A stretch of DNA of 64,000 nucleotides from Nocardia sp. NBC_00565 (GCF_036345915.1 NZ_CP107785.1:8556001-8620000), one strand, 5' to 3'; positions 17,583-25,360 are shown, numbered from the stretch's first letter. Numbers and translations: made by a program. Notes: generated by a model from the sequence alone, not told the origin.

Positions 17583-18371
17583 TCAGCGACCGACCCACTT
17601 CGGTTCGCGCTTCTCGAGGAATGCGTTCACGCCCTCGCGTGCGTCTTCGGACTGCAGGGCATTGCCCACCGCGAGATGCTCCATCACCATGAGCGATTGG
17701 ATGTCCGCATCCAGACCGCGGTCGATGGTCATCTTCGTGAGCTTCATGGCGAATGGGCTCTTGTCGACGATCGGTGCGATGAATTCGGCGACCAGGTCGT
17801 CGAGTTCGGCCGCGGGTGCCGAAGCATTGATCAGATCGAAGTCCACGGCTTGCTTGCCGGACAGCAGCTTTCCGGTCAACATCAGTTCCTTGGTCTTACG
17901 GATACCGATCATGCGGGGCAACCGGTAGATCGGACCCGCGCCACCGAAAAGCGCACGGCGAATGTGGAAGTCACCGATCAGCGCGTCCTCGGATGCGACA
18001 GCGAAGTCGCAGGAGATCATCAGCTCGAATCCGCCGGCCGTCACATGCCCCTCGAGGACCGCCACCGATGGCGTGTTCATCGAGTAGAGGCGGTCGCACA
18101 CCTTGGCCGAGAGCACCGCGACATCCATCGCATTGGTGCTGCCGACATAGTTGGCAAGCAGTTCGTCCAGGTCGAAGCCCGAGCAGAACGTATTGCCGCG
18201 GCCGCGTAGCACGAGGACTTTGAGATCTGGGTCGTTGTCGACCTCGACGATGATTTCGTCGAGTCGGTGCAGAAGTTCTGTGGTGACAGCGTTCTTCTTG
18301 TGCGGGCGATTGAGCCACACGCGGGCGACGTCGCCGTCCTTCTCCAACACGATGTGGTCGGTGTCCACCAT
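17583..18371 (-). CDS. Enoyl-CoA hydratase/isomerase (crotonase family)
   Basis: 262 residues. Oxyanion-hole segments are FCSGFDLDELL and VLEGHVTAGGFELMISCDFA. The catalytic region carries RRALFGGAGPIYRLPRMIG. At the position of the second crotonase Glu the sequence is FGGAGPIYRLPR, without a clear Glu, so an isomerase or other crotonase reaction is possible. It is the first gene of the long leftward operon, with AAAGAGG ahead of ATG 18371 and operator copy E 24 bp upstream. Confidence 0.84.
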   Translation of the reverse strand: MVDTDHIVLEKDGDVARVWLNRPHKKNAVTTELLHRLDEIIVEVDNDPDLKVLVLRGRGNTFCSGFDLDELLANYVGSTNAMDVAVLSAKVCDRLYSMNTPSVAVLEGHVTAGGFELMISCDFAVASEDALIGDFHIRRALFGGAGPIYRLPRMIGIRKTKELMLTGKLLSGKQAVDFDLINASAPAAELDDLVAEFIAPIVDKSPFAMKLTKMTIDRGLDADIQSLMVMEHLAVGNALQSEDAREGVNAFLEKREPKWVGR

Positions 18372-18394
18372 CTCGAACCTCTTTCTTGAACTTG

Positions 18395-18413
18395 AACTGG
18401 ATTCAATTCAGTT
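18395..18413. promoter_or_regulatory. Operator-like palindrome, regulon copy E
   Basis: AACTGGA-TTCAA-TTCAGTT, one mismatch from the perfect copy. It lies between the end of the ACAD gene at 18466 and the start of the crotonase gene, where the promoter of the long operon is expected. Confidence 0.7.
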
Positions 18414-18465
18414 TTACCTAGGCAACCGCTCCACGTCAACAGGAGGGCTGGCGCCGTTGGCTGAT

Positions 18466-19602
18466 TCAGATACCGATCAGGGTGCCGATTCGCGCTCGCT
18501 GCGCACGTGAATCACCCTGTAGCGCTTCGTTTCCCATTGCCCTGCGGAAGTAGGAGTGGGCGGGGTGTTCCCAGGTGAAACCGACGCCACCGTGCAGCTG
18601 GATCGCTTCTGCCGCCGCGTGCACCGCCGCATCGGTACAAACGGCTCCGGCGACCGCCACGGCCAACGAGGCCGATCCTGGGTCCTGTGCATATATCGCC
18701 GCCGCATAGCGGGAGGCCGATCGAGCACGTTCGAGAGTGACCAGCAGATCGGCCAGCCGATGTTTGACAGCCTGGAACGAGCCGATGGGGCGACCGAACT
18801 GGTGCCGAGTCCGCACGTACTCCACGGTCATCTCGAGCAGGCGGTCGACGATGCCGGTGTTCTCGCACGCTAGCGCCAGCGTTGCCAGCTCGCCCAGCCG
18901 CGCGGCGGTCGCCTCGGTGGCATCGACGTCGGTGAGCGCGATCGCCGGACATTGATCGAAGGTGAGATCGGCTCGACGGCGCGTGGGGTCGAGTACTCGA
19001 CGTTCGGTTCGGACGAGCGGTGCGCCCGGTTGGGTAGCGAACAGCCGGCGGCCGTCCGGGCATTGCGCCGAAACGACGGCTATATCGGCATTGCCGCCGC
19101 CTACCAGGTGGGTCGCTGTGCCGTGCAATAGCCACCCGGTCCGCGTCGACTCCGCGTGCACGTGATCGGTGGTGGCGGACAAGGCGCTGACCGTCGCCAG
19201 CAGGCTTCCGTCGAGAACTCCGGCGAGCAGGTCCGCGTCCTGAATGGGATCCGCCGACAGTAGTGCGTGGACGCCGAGGACTGCCGATGTGTACACCGGC
19301 TCGCATGCGAGCGCGCGACCACATTCCTCGAGCACGATCCCCAGCTCGACCATGCCGTAGCCGAGGCCGCCGCGGTTTTCGGGGACCGCCAATGTGGTGA
19401 CCGACATGTCATCGACGAGGGTTTTCCACAGCTGTGGTGAATAGCCGAGTTCGGCGGAAGCGGCCGTTCGTACCTGCTCGATACCGCTGTGTTTGGCGAG
19501 TAGGCCGCGGATGGCCGCACGCAGCTCCGACTGCTCCGGTCCGGGTGTCAGCGCAGGTGGATCCGTGCGGGGCCATGGCACTTCTATCGCGGGTGCGGAC
19601 AT
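18466..19602 (-). CDS. Acyl-CoA dehydrogenase, small FadE subunit type
   Basis: 378 residues. The family is clear from VPENRGGLGYGMVELG, RRADLTFDQCP, RHQFGRPIGSFQAVKHRLAD and the end IQLHGGVGFTWEHPAHSYF. It is shorter and more divergent in the middle domain than the 402-residue FadE of the same cluster, and its HGGVGFTWEH end is typical of one chain of heteromeric actinobacterial FadE pairs. ATG 19602 lies just downstream of operator copy F and is divergent from the NTF2-like pair. The crotonase operon follows 95 bp later with its own operator. Confidence 0.84.
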   Translation of the reverse strand: MSAPAIEVPWPRTDPPALTPGPEQSELRAAIRGLLAKHSGIEQVRTAASAELGYSPQLWKTLVDDMSVTTLAVPENRGGLGYGMVELGIVLEECGRALACEPVYTSAVLGVHALLSADPIQDADLLAGVLDGSLLATVSALSATTDHVHAESTRTGWLLHGTATHLVGGGNADIAVVSAQCPDGRRLFATQPGAPLVRTERRVLDPTRRRADLTFDQCPAIALTDVDATEATAARLGELATLALACENTGIVDRLLEMTVEYVRTRHQFGRPIGSFQAVKHRLADLLVTLERARSASRYAAAIYAQDPGSASLAVAVAGAVCTDAAVHAAAEAIQLHGGVGFTWEHPAHSYFRRAMGNEALQGDSRAQRARIGTLIGI

Positions 19603-19609
19603 CTAACCT

Positions 19610-19628
19610 ACCTAAATTGAGTTCAGTT
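19610..19628. promoter_or_regulatory. Operator-like palindrome, regulon copy F
   Basis: ACCTAAA-TTGAG-TTCAGTT: perfect right arm, two mismatches on the left. It is 8 bp upstream of the leftward ACAD start, in the same divergent promoter region as copy G. Confidence 0.6.
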
Positions 19629-19673
19629 TGATGTCTCGAGAGTATCGCGCCGGAGCCTGGACAAGAAGGGAGA

Positions 19674-19692
19674 TACTGAACTAAGTTCATTT
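19674..19692. promoter_or_regulatory. Operator-like palindrome, regulon copy G, abutting a start codon
   Basis: TACTGAA-CTAAG-TTCATTT. It ends one base before ATG 19694. The only purine-rich stretch (GGGAG) is more than 20 bases from that ATG, so the transcript of the NTF2-like pair may be leaderless, with repressor bound over the transcription start. Confidence 0.6.
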
Positions 19693-19693
19693 C

Positions 19694-20077
19694 ATGACTT
19701 TGGCCATCGAGGGCTACTACGCGACCTTGGACAGCGGGCGACTGGACGACGCGGTGGCGTTGCTCGCCGAAGACGTCCAGTTCGCGATGCTGCTGCCCAC
19801 CGGAGTGAACCTCGGACACGGCCGGGCGGCCATGCTCGAATACCTGAAGGGCCGGCCGAAGGTGAACCGCAAGCACCGGCTGTTGCGGGTGGCCGCCGCC
19901 GACGGCGTGGAGTTCGCATACGGCGCCGTCACCGAGAACGACGTGACGACAACCGGTTACTTCGTCGGCGCGATGCATATCGGCGCCGACGGGCTGATCG
20001 ATCGCTACCAAGTGTCGTTCAGCGCCGAATTCGCGCTGCTACCAACAGATTTCCACGTCGAGGGAGCGGTAGGATGA
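19694..20077 (+). CDS. NTF2-like (SnoaL-type) protein
   Basis: 127 residues of a cone-shaped NTF2-like domain: IEGYYATLDSGRLDDAVAL, EDVQFAMLLPTG, and TTTGYFVGAMHIGADGLIDR-type strands. Members include ketosteroid isomerases, SnoaL cyclases and small hydratases; catalytic residues vary and cannot be assigned. It overlaps the next gene by 4 bp and both are of the same family, so a heterodimer is likely. Operator copy G touches the start codon. Its position at the edge of the catabolic regulon suggests a role as isomerase or hydratase of a pathway intermediate (inference). Confidence 0.75.
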   Translation: MTLAIEGYYATLDSGRLDDAVALLAEDVQFAMLLPTGVNLGHGRAAMLEYLKGRPKVNRKHRLLRVAAADGVEFAYGAVTENDVTTTGYFVGAMHIGADGLIDRYQVSFSAEFALLPTDFHVEGAVG

Positions 20078-20448
20078 CGAGCGCGGTGCCCCCGGTGCTG
20101 GCCCGGTGGTTCGAATACATGGATTCGGACGATCCCGACTGCGTACTGGGCATGATCTCCGACGACTTCGCGATGTCGGTGCAGTTCTCCAAAGGTGCAG
20201 GCCTGTCCGCCGAATTCGTGGGAGACCGCGCGGGCTTGGTCGACTACTTGGCGCAGCGCGAGAAGAGCACGCTGGTCCATCACATCGACACCGGTGCGGT
20301 GGTCGGTGATTACGAGTTGGTGCTCGGCCGCACAACCCGTGCCGGAGCATTCGAGGCTTCCTTCAACGCCACCGCCCAACTCGACGCAGAAGGCAAAGTC
20401 CGCCGCCTCCTCATCGCCCGCACCCCAGAAGTATCCTTCGCGCGCTGA
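20074..20448 (+). CDS. NTF2-like (SnoaL-type) protein
   Basis: 124 residues, the same fold as the gene before it: VLARWFEYMDSDDPDCVLGM, ISDDFAMSVQFSKG, FVGDRAGLVDYLAQR, and TRAGAFEASFNATAQ-type strands. It starts at ATG 20074, overlapping the previous stop as ATGA. Identity between the two proteins is low by eye, so this is an old duplication or two recruited relatives. No export signal. Function unproven. Confidence 0.75.
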   Translation: MTSAVPPVLARWFEYMDSDDPDCVLGMISDDFAMSVQFSKGAGLSAEFVGDRAGLVDYLAQREKSTLVHHIDTGAVVGDYELVLGRTTRAGAFEASFNATAQLDAEGKVRRLLIARTPEVSFAR

Positions 20449-20569
20449 GCTCGCGGCCCGGAGCTTCCGAAACTCACAGCCAATCCACTGCTGATCACCA
20501 GCTTCGATTCATCTGCTCGGGAAAGCATGGGTGAGATTTGCTGGCGTTCGGGCGAGAAGGAGCTGTGAG

Positions 20570-21169
20570 TTGCTTGCTGGGTTCGGCCGTTTTCCTGTGG
20601 GTGTAGGTGTGGGGCTGGCGGCGATACTGCTCGGATGTGGTGTGGCACAAGGAGATACGGTGGTGCCACTGCCCGACGGTCAGCAGGCTTTCACGACGGC
20701 AACCGGTGTCCGGATCGACCTGAGCCGGACCGGGGAGAGTGCGGTCGTGTCTCCATCGCTGGCCTATAACGGTCTGTCGCGCACGGCGAGCATGTCGGGC
20801 ACGGTGTATGCCACGGTCGACGGCGCTACCGGCGGCACCCTCGTCACCGGCTACCTCGTCGGTTGCCAAGTCGATCTGTCCGGTGGCGTGAGTCTGGGCG
20901 GTGATGTGTATGTGTCGCCGAACTCGGTGAGTCCGGAGCTGTCACCCAGCATCAATCTCGTACCGGGCGGCGTTGCCCGGGTGAAGTTCGATACCAAGCG
21001 GCTCGATCCCGCGGCCGGGGCCGTCGGCGTGGAGTACCACGACCGCGGTGTCCAGGTCGACGGTTGTGCCGGATATGCGCAGGCTCGCGCGTTCACGATG
21101 TTGACCGTGACCAACGAGCGCGGTTCGGCCGAGGTGACGTTGTACGGCGATCCGTTCAGCATCGGCTGA
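20570..21169 (+). CDS. MspA-family porin
   Basis: 199 residues from TTG 20570, chosen because GGAG at 20559-20562 is 7 bases upstream; GTG 20531 would add 13 residues with no ribosome site. A Sec signal peptide of ~27 residues ends GVAQG-DTVVP. The mature part matches MspA-family proteins: a central TGYLVGCQVDL strand, CAGYAQARAFTMLTV and the end LYGDPFSIG, equivalent to the YGEPWNMN end of MspA. MspA porins form octameric channels in the mycolic-acid outer membrane. Two cysteines (GCQVDL and GCAGY) could form a disulfide. A paralogue follows 87 bp downstream. Confidence 0.82.
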   Translation: MLAGFGRFPVGVGVGLAAILLGCGVAQGDTVVPLPDGQQAFTTATGVRIDLSRTGESAVVSPSLAYNGLSRTASMSGTVYATVDGATGGTLVTGYLVGCQVDLSGGVSLGGDVYVSPNSVSPELSPSINLVPGGVARVKFDTKRLDPAAGAVGVEYHDRGVQVDGCAGYAQARAFTMLTVTNERGSAEVTLYGDPFSIG

Positions 21170-21256
21170 GCTCGCATGCGCTCCGATGCCCTGCGGCTCA
21201 TGTCGGAAAATGCAGTGCCGCAACGTGATTCGAAGATAGTCGAGAGGAATATAGCC

Positions 21257-22039
21257 GTGCGGGGTTGGCTGTGCAGTGCGATCGTGGTGTGCGCCGTTGC
21301 GCCGATGCTGGTCGGGACGGGTCCGGCGGCGGCCGATACGCAGGTAGCGCTGCCGGACGGGCACGGCCAGTTCACCACGCGCGACGGGCTGACCGTTCAG
21401 GTCGACCGCAGCGGTGAACATGCGACGGTCTCCGGGTCCATGGCGTCGAGCCCGCTCTCCCGCAACGTGTGGGTATCGGGTGTGGCATCGGTCGACGTCA
21501 CCGCGCCGGACGGTGTCAAGGTCACCGGTGGTCGTATCGAGACCGGATATCTGGTGGGCTGCCAGGTCGACCTGGGTTCTGCAGCGCACGCCAACAGCAG
21601 CGGTGATGCGGCAGGTCAGCCGAAGAAGGGCGGGGACGCCGACGGCGCCGGTGCGGGCGCAAGCCCGTCCAATTCCGATGGTGCGGAGGGCGGCGGCGAC
21701 TCGAGTGGCGGCGGCAACTCGGGCGGCGGCGGCGGAGGCGGCGGCGGGCTGACGCTCGGGGACGGCGATTTGGGTGCGGGTGTCGGCACCTCGGGAATCA
21801 GCCCCTACTCCGACCCCAATATGCGGCTGCAATTGAAGCCGGGCACGGTCGGCACCAAGCAGATCGAGACATACAACTTCACCGGTTCCTCGGGCGTCAC
21901 CCAGTATGTCGACCACACCCTGTCGATCGACGGCTGCGGCGGCTACGCCGAGGCGCGGTCGTACACCACGATCGTCATCCACGACAATGTCATGGACGCC
22001 ACCCAAACCCTCTGGGGCCAGCCATTCAGTCTCGGTTAG
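21257..22039 (+). CDS. MspA-family porin with a Gly/Ser-rich insertion
   Basis: 260 residues from GTG 21257 (GAGAGGA upstream). Signal peptide of ~26 residues ending GPAAA-DTQVA. It is a paralogue of the previous gene (ETGYLVGCQVDL, then CGGYAEARSYTTIVI, ending LWGQPFSLG), but has about 60 extra residues directly after GCQVDL. The insertion is almost all Gly, Ser, Asp and Ala, including a run of 9-10 glycines. By alignment with MspA the insertion falls where the constriction-zone strands begin. The pair probably shares one transcript. Confidence 0.8.
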   Translation: MRGWLCSAIVVCAVAPMLVGTGPAAADTQVALPDGHGQFTTRDGLTVQVDRSGEHATVSGSMASSPLSRNVWVSGVASVDVTAPDGVKVTGGRIETGYLVGCQVDLGSAAHANSSGDAAGQPKKGGDADGAGAGASPSNSDGAEGGGDSSGGGNSGGGGGGGGGLTLGDGDLGAGVGTSGISPYSDPNMRLQLKPGTVGTKQIETYNFTGSSGVTQYVDHTLSIDGCGGYAEARSYTTIVIHDNVMDATQTLWGQPFSLG

Positions 22040-22056
22040 TAAGGGCGTCACACGAG

Positions 22057-22362
22057 TTATTCGCCGCGATACGATTCCATGTGGTCGAGGAATTTCCGAC
22101 GCATCGCCGGAACTTTGCCTGTCAGGCTGAAATATCCGCGGGCTGCGGCGAGAGCGAATCGGCCGGCGATGGGACGGTAGAGCGAATCGTCGCCGTGTGT
22201 GCCGAAACTCTCGAGCGAGTCCGCGACTCGGGCGAACCCATAGGGGACCATTTCCGCCTCGTACTGGCCGATGGCTTGTGTAGGCGTCTGTTCTCCGCGT
22301 GCGGCCGCGGTGAGTGAACTGTTGCAGCGTGGCGTACAGCTCGGTGTACGTTCGACCGGCAC
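22057..22362 (-). pseudogene. FAD-dependent monooxygenase, C-terminal remnant
   Basis: The last ~85 residues contain AIGQYEAEMVPYGFARVADS and GYFSLTGKVPAMRRKF, the C-terminal helices of PheA/TfdB-type FAD monooxygenases (A-x-YE-x-EM-x-x-YGF). Just upstream the frame shifts: TELYATLQQ is in another frame near 22322-22350. The FAD-binding domain is missing. It lies directly downstream of an MFS remnant on the same strand, so a transporter/monooxygenase pair has been lost here. Confidence 0.65.
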
Positions 22363-22369
22363 CACGATG

Positions 22370-22490
22370 TCAGTGGGCGATGCCGCCGGTGGCCGGGGTG
22401 CGGCCGTGCTTCATTACCAGCGCGAGCGAGAGGGCGAGCACCGAAGCGGCCGCGCAGACCCAGAAACCCAACTGGTAGCCGGAAGGCGAG
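22370..22490 (-). pseudogene. MFS transporter, C-terminal remnant
   Basis: About 38 residues remain before TGA at 22370-22372: SGYQLGFWVCAAASVLALSL, then ALVMKHGRTPATGG. A GYxLGFWVCAA segment followed by one hydrophobic helix and a short basic tail is the last membrane span of many MFS drug transporters. Nothing further upstream can be assigned to the transporter. Confidence 0.55.
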
Positions 22491-22689
22491 CGAAGCCGCC
22501 TCGACATGCGCTCGTCCCGTCAGAGGCTCGCAGCGCCAACAAGATTCGCACAGACGCTTACCCAGCCGACCGGAAACCCGAAGTCCCGACGAATTGGGTA
22601 GGTGGATCAGTCGGCTGGAGGCCCGACGAAACCCTCTCGGGCGCAGGTTCATTCATCTCGAGGCCGAGCAGTGCCGACGAAATACGAGT

Positions 22690-22818
22690 AGGCACTTGCT
22701 ACTTGGACAAATCGAGCCCCAAGGACCTGGTAGGTGCCGTCGGCGGCCTCGTACAAGCCCTGCATCGCGCACAATTTCGACTGCCGCCACAGCTCGTGTC
22801 GGCAGCGATTGCTCACCG
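22690..22818 (-). pseudogene. Alkylsulfatase (BDS1/SdsA-like), N-terminal remnant with frameshift
   Basis: The frame contains HELWRQSKLCAMQGLYEAAD and then GTYQV. This resembles the LWRQ-x(3)-N-x(2)-GLFEV-x-DGIYQVRG segment before the metal site of linear alkylsulfatases. After YQV the continuation GLDLSK is found only in another frame, so there is a single-base frameshift, and then the homology stops. The metallo-hydrolase core is absent. Confidence 0.5.
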
Positions 22819-22895
22819 GACTCAGCGGAGCGTGGTCCGGTGTTCCCATATGAACAGAAGAACGTCCCGAAGGGGTAAGCAGTAACTTCTCTGGA

Positions 22896-22905
22896 TGCCT
22901 AGTAC
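22896..22905. repeat. Left target-site duplication of the IS4-family element
   Basis: TGCCTAGTAC, identical to 24404-24413 on the other side of the element. Ten bases fits the 9-12 bp duplications known for IS4-family elements. Confidence 0.9.
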
Positions 22906-24403
22906 CAAGGCCGCGCAGTTAACGCGTGAGCTGGTGTGTCAAGCGGGGTGGGGTGGTGAGTGGGGACAGCGGAACTGTTGGTAGAGAGGTGTTGTCCGCC
23001 AAGACAATCCGCTCGATCGAGGAGTTCCGCTGTCAGTTCAGTGTGTCATTGATCGTTCCTCGCCGGTCGCGGAGGGTGTGTTCGCGCCGGGGCATCTGGG
23101 GGAACTGACCCGGATCGTGTCGTTCGACCTGGTCGACGCGGCGCTGGAAACGGCCGGTGCCGTGCGGTCACGAGTGCGGCTGCTGCCGTCGCGGGTGGTG
23201 GTGTATCTGCTGCTGGCCGGAGCGTTGTTCTCCGATATCGGGTATCGGCAGGTATGGGCGCGGTTGTGTGCCGGGCTGCCCGGCGGATCGTTCGTGTGTC
23301 CTGGTTCCCCGGCCTTGTCACAGGCGTTGCGCCGCGTCGGGGTCAAACCCCTGAAGGCGTTGTTCGATCTGCTCGCCGGCCCGGCCGCCGGGACCCGGCG
23401 GTGGCGGGGACTGCTGGTGTGCGCGATCGACGGCACCAGTGTGTTCGTGGCTGACAGTCCAGGCAACGTGGCCGAGTTCGGGCGTCACGGCGGCGGTCAC
23501 GCCCAGGCTGGGTATCCGATGCTGCGGTTGCTGACGGTGGTGGCGTGTGGCACCCGCACCGTCGTCGATGTCGTGTTCGGCCCGTTGCGGATCGCGGAAA
23601 CAGCCTATGCACCACAACTTTTGGGGTGCCTGCGCCCAGGCATGCTGTTGCTGGCCGACCGGAACTTCGCGGTCACGGCGTTGATCGAGCAGATCACCGG
23701 CACCGGAGCAGATCTGCTGATCCGCGCCAAACTCAACCGGCGCGTCCCCGCGATCGCGCGGTTGGGTGACAGATCGTGGCTGACCCGCACCGGTACGGCG
23801 ACCGTGCGCGTGATCGACGCCGAGATCGCCGTCAGCTGCGCCGGCGGGCCACGCCGGGTCGAGCGGTACCGGCTGATCACAACCCTGACCGACGACAAGC
23901 GTTATCCAGCAAAGGAATTGGTGGATCTCTACCATCAGCGGTGGGAGATCGAAACCAGCTATTTCGAACTGAAATCGACCATCCTCGGCGGGCGGGTGCT
24001 GCGCGCCCGCACCCCGGCCGGGGTCGCCCAAGAGGTCTACGCCTTGTTGATCACCTACCAGGCGCTGCGCACCGCGATCGCCGATACCGCGCTCGCCACA
24101 CCGAGTTTCAGCCCCGACCGCGGCAGTTTCACCATCGCCGTGCACACCGCCCGCGATCAGCTCATCCAGGCCACCGGAGTTCTCGCCACCACCACGATCA
24201 ACCTGATCGGCACCATCGGCCGCGCGGTCCTGTCCAGCCCGATGCCACTACGACGCCAACGCTCCAGCCCCCGCATCGTCAAACGTGCCATCTCCAAACA
24301 CCGCGCCAAGGGCGAGGTCGACCGCAACATCTACAAAACCCAGATCAGCGTTCATATCCTGCCCGGTTGACAACCGAGCAGAAACCCAAACTGCGCGGCC
24401 TTG
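22906..24403 (+). mobile_element. Complete IS4-family insertion sequence, 1498 bp
   Basis: The ends are perfect 15-bp inverted repeats, CAAGGCCGCGCAGTT at 22906-22920 and its complement at 24389-24403. Identical 10-bp direct repeats flank the element. It encodes one DDE transposase. Perfect ends, a perfect target duplication and an open transposase frame indicate a recent insertion. It landed between the alkylsulfatase remnant and the 3' end of the VOC gene, 5 bp beyond that gene's stop codon, so it did not break a gene. Confidence 0.93.
23078..24370 (+). CDS. IS4-family transposase
   Basis: 430 residues. The DDE catalytic set is visible: Asp in LVCAIDGTSVFVAD, Asp in LLADRNFAVTALI, and the IS4 signature YHQRWEIETSYFELK with the canonical Y-2-R-3-E-6-K spacing. 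GTG 23078 is the first standard start in the frame. The same frame is open further upstream with plausible protein (VQCVIDRSSPVAEG), so the true start may be an unusual codon near 23035. The gene fills most of the element. It should cut and paste the 15-bp ends. Confidence 0.9.
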   Translation: MFAPGHLGELTRIVSFDLVDAALETAGAVRSRVRLLPSRVVVYLLLAGALFSDIGYRQVWARLCAGLPGGSFVCPGSPALSQALRRVGVKPLKALFDLLAGPAAGTRRWRGLLVCAIDGTSVFVADSPGNVAEFGRHGGGHAQAGYPMLRLLTVVACGTRTVVDVVFGPLRIAETAYAPQLLGCLRPGMLLLADRNFAVTALIEQITGTGADLLIRAKLNRRVPAIARLGDRSWLTRTGTATVRVIDAEIAVSCAGGPRRVERYRLITTLTDDKRYPAKELVDLYHQRWEIETSYFELKSTILGGRVLRARTPAGVAQEVYALLITYQALRTAIADTALATPSFSPDRGSFTIAVHTARDQLIQATGVLATTTINLIGTIGRAVLSSPMPLRRQRSSPRIVKRAISKHRAKGEVDRNIYKTQISVHILPG

Positions 24404-24413
24404 TGCCTAGTAC
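24404..24413. repeat. Right target-site duplication of the IS4-family element
   Basis: TGCCTAGTAC, identical to 22896-22905. Confidence 0.9.
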
Positions 24414-24418
24414 TCCAC

Positions 24419-24817
24419 CTATTCCCGGTCGTGGTGACATACGGCCTCAAGCATGAGCCCGAACGGATCGAGCCAGAATGCCGCGAAGTACGGCGGTGGA
24501 TACTGCGGGAACTCCTGCGGCTCATGCACGGTCGTAGACCCGAGTTCCAGAGCACGTTCGAGTACGGTGCTCACGGAGGTCCGTGTGGGGACTATGAACG
24601 CGAGGTGCTGTAGACCGGTGCGCTGCCGGGAGAAGTCGCCGGACTCCTGGGCTGGATAGAAGAACAGGTAGGTACCCGGCTTGCCGTTGGCGGGCAGGTA
24701 GGCGAACTCGTCATCGCTGTTGAGGAACTCGGCGAAGCCGAGCAGCGGCATCAGCTCGCCGTAGTAGGCCCGGGCCGCTGCCAAGTCCGGCACGTTGATG
24801 CCGATATGTCCGATCAT
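24419..24817 (-). CDS. VOC-family (glyoxalase/bleomycin-resistance fold) protein
   Basis: 132 residues: IGHIGINVPDLAAARAYYGE, then TGLQHLAFIVP, then the C-terminal FAAFWLDPFGLMLEAVCH. These are the metal-site strands of the vicinal-oxygen-chelate fold (His in GHIGI, His in LQHLAF, Glu in MLEAV). Members are dioxygenases, glyoxalases or resistance proteins; the substrate cannot be told. GGAGGAG precedes ATG 24817, and a short inverted repeat TGCCGC-N7-GCGGCA lies at 24833-24851. The gene stands alone between the IS and an IS701 remnant. Confidence 0.82.
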   Translation of the reverse strand: MIGHIGINVPDLAAARAYYGELMPLLGFAEFLNSDDEFAYLPANGKPGTYLFFYPAQESGDFSRQRTGLQHLAFIVPTRTSVSTVLERALELGSTTVHEPQEFPQYPPPYFAAFWLDPFGLMLEAVCHHDRE

Positions 24818-25106
24818 GTTCTACTCCTCCATTGCCGCGTCACATGCGGCACATTGCTGCTTATCACGACCGCTCACCAACCGGTCATGCGGTCGATCCG
24901 CTTCCGAGGGATGTCGGCGTGGCAGTTACGGCGGGCGCGCCGATAGCAATCTGCCTTTCGGTGGCGATGTATTGCGGCACTGTGTCATTGGTCGTGCCAG
25001 GAGGAAGCGAGACGGCCGCCGCGTGGTCAAGTCGAGGTTGTGTGGACAACGACTGATGCGTGGTGGCCGTGGACCTGAGCATAGTGGTGGCGGCGCGGAT
25101 GGGGTG

Positions 25107-25360
25107 ATGGACGAGTTGATGGGACGGATCGCGGGCCGGTTCCGACGGCGGGAGACCCGTGCGACGGCGAAAGCATTTGTGACAGCGCTGCTTTCCTCGC
25201 TGCCGTCGAAGAACTGTTGGACTCTGTCCGAACAGGCCGGGGATGCTACACCGGACAGGATGCAGCACTTGTTGGCGCGGGCGTCGTGGGATGACGACGG
25301 TGTGCGTGATGACCTGCGCGGATTCGTCGCCGAGCGGCTCGGCACCGCCGGTGCTGTGAT
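25107..25360 (+). pseudogene. IS701-family transposase, N-terminal remnant
   Basis: From ATG 25107 the frame reads MDELMGRIAGRFRRRETR, then SLPSKNCWTLSEQAGDATP and MQHLLARASWDDDGVRDDLR, which is the conserved N-terminal domain of IS701-type transposases. Homology ends near 25360; the DDE core is missing and the frame continues only to a stop at 25439. No inverted repeats found. It abuts a catalase-related pseudogene, so the element probably caused a deletion there. Confidence 0.75.
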
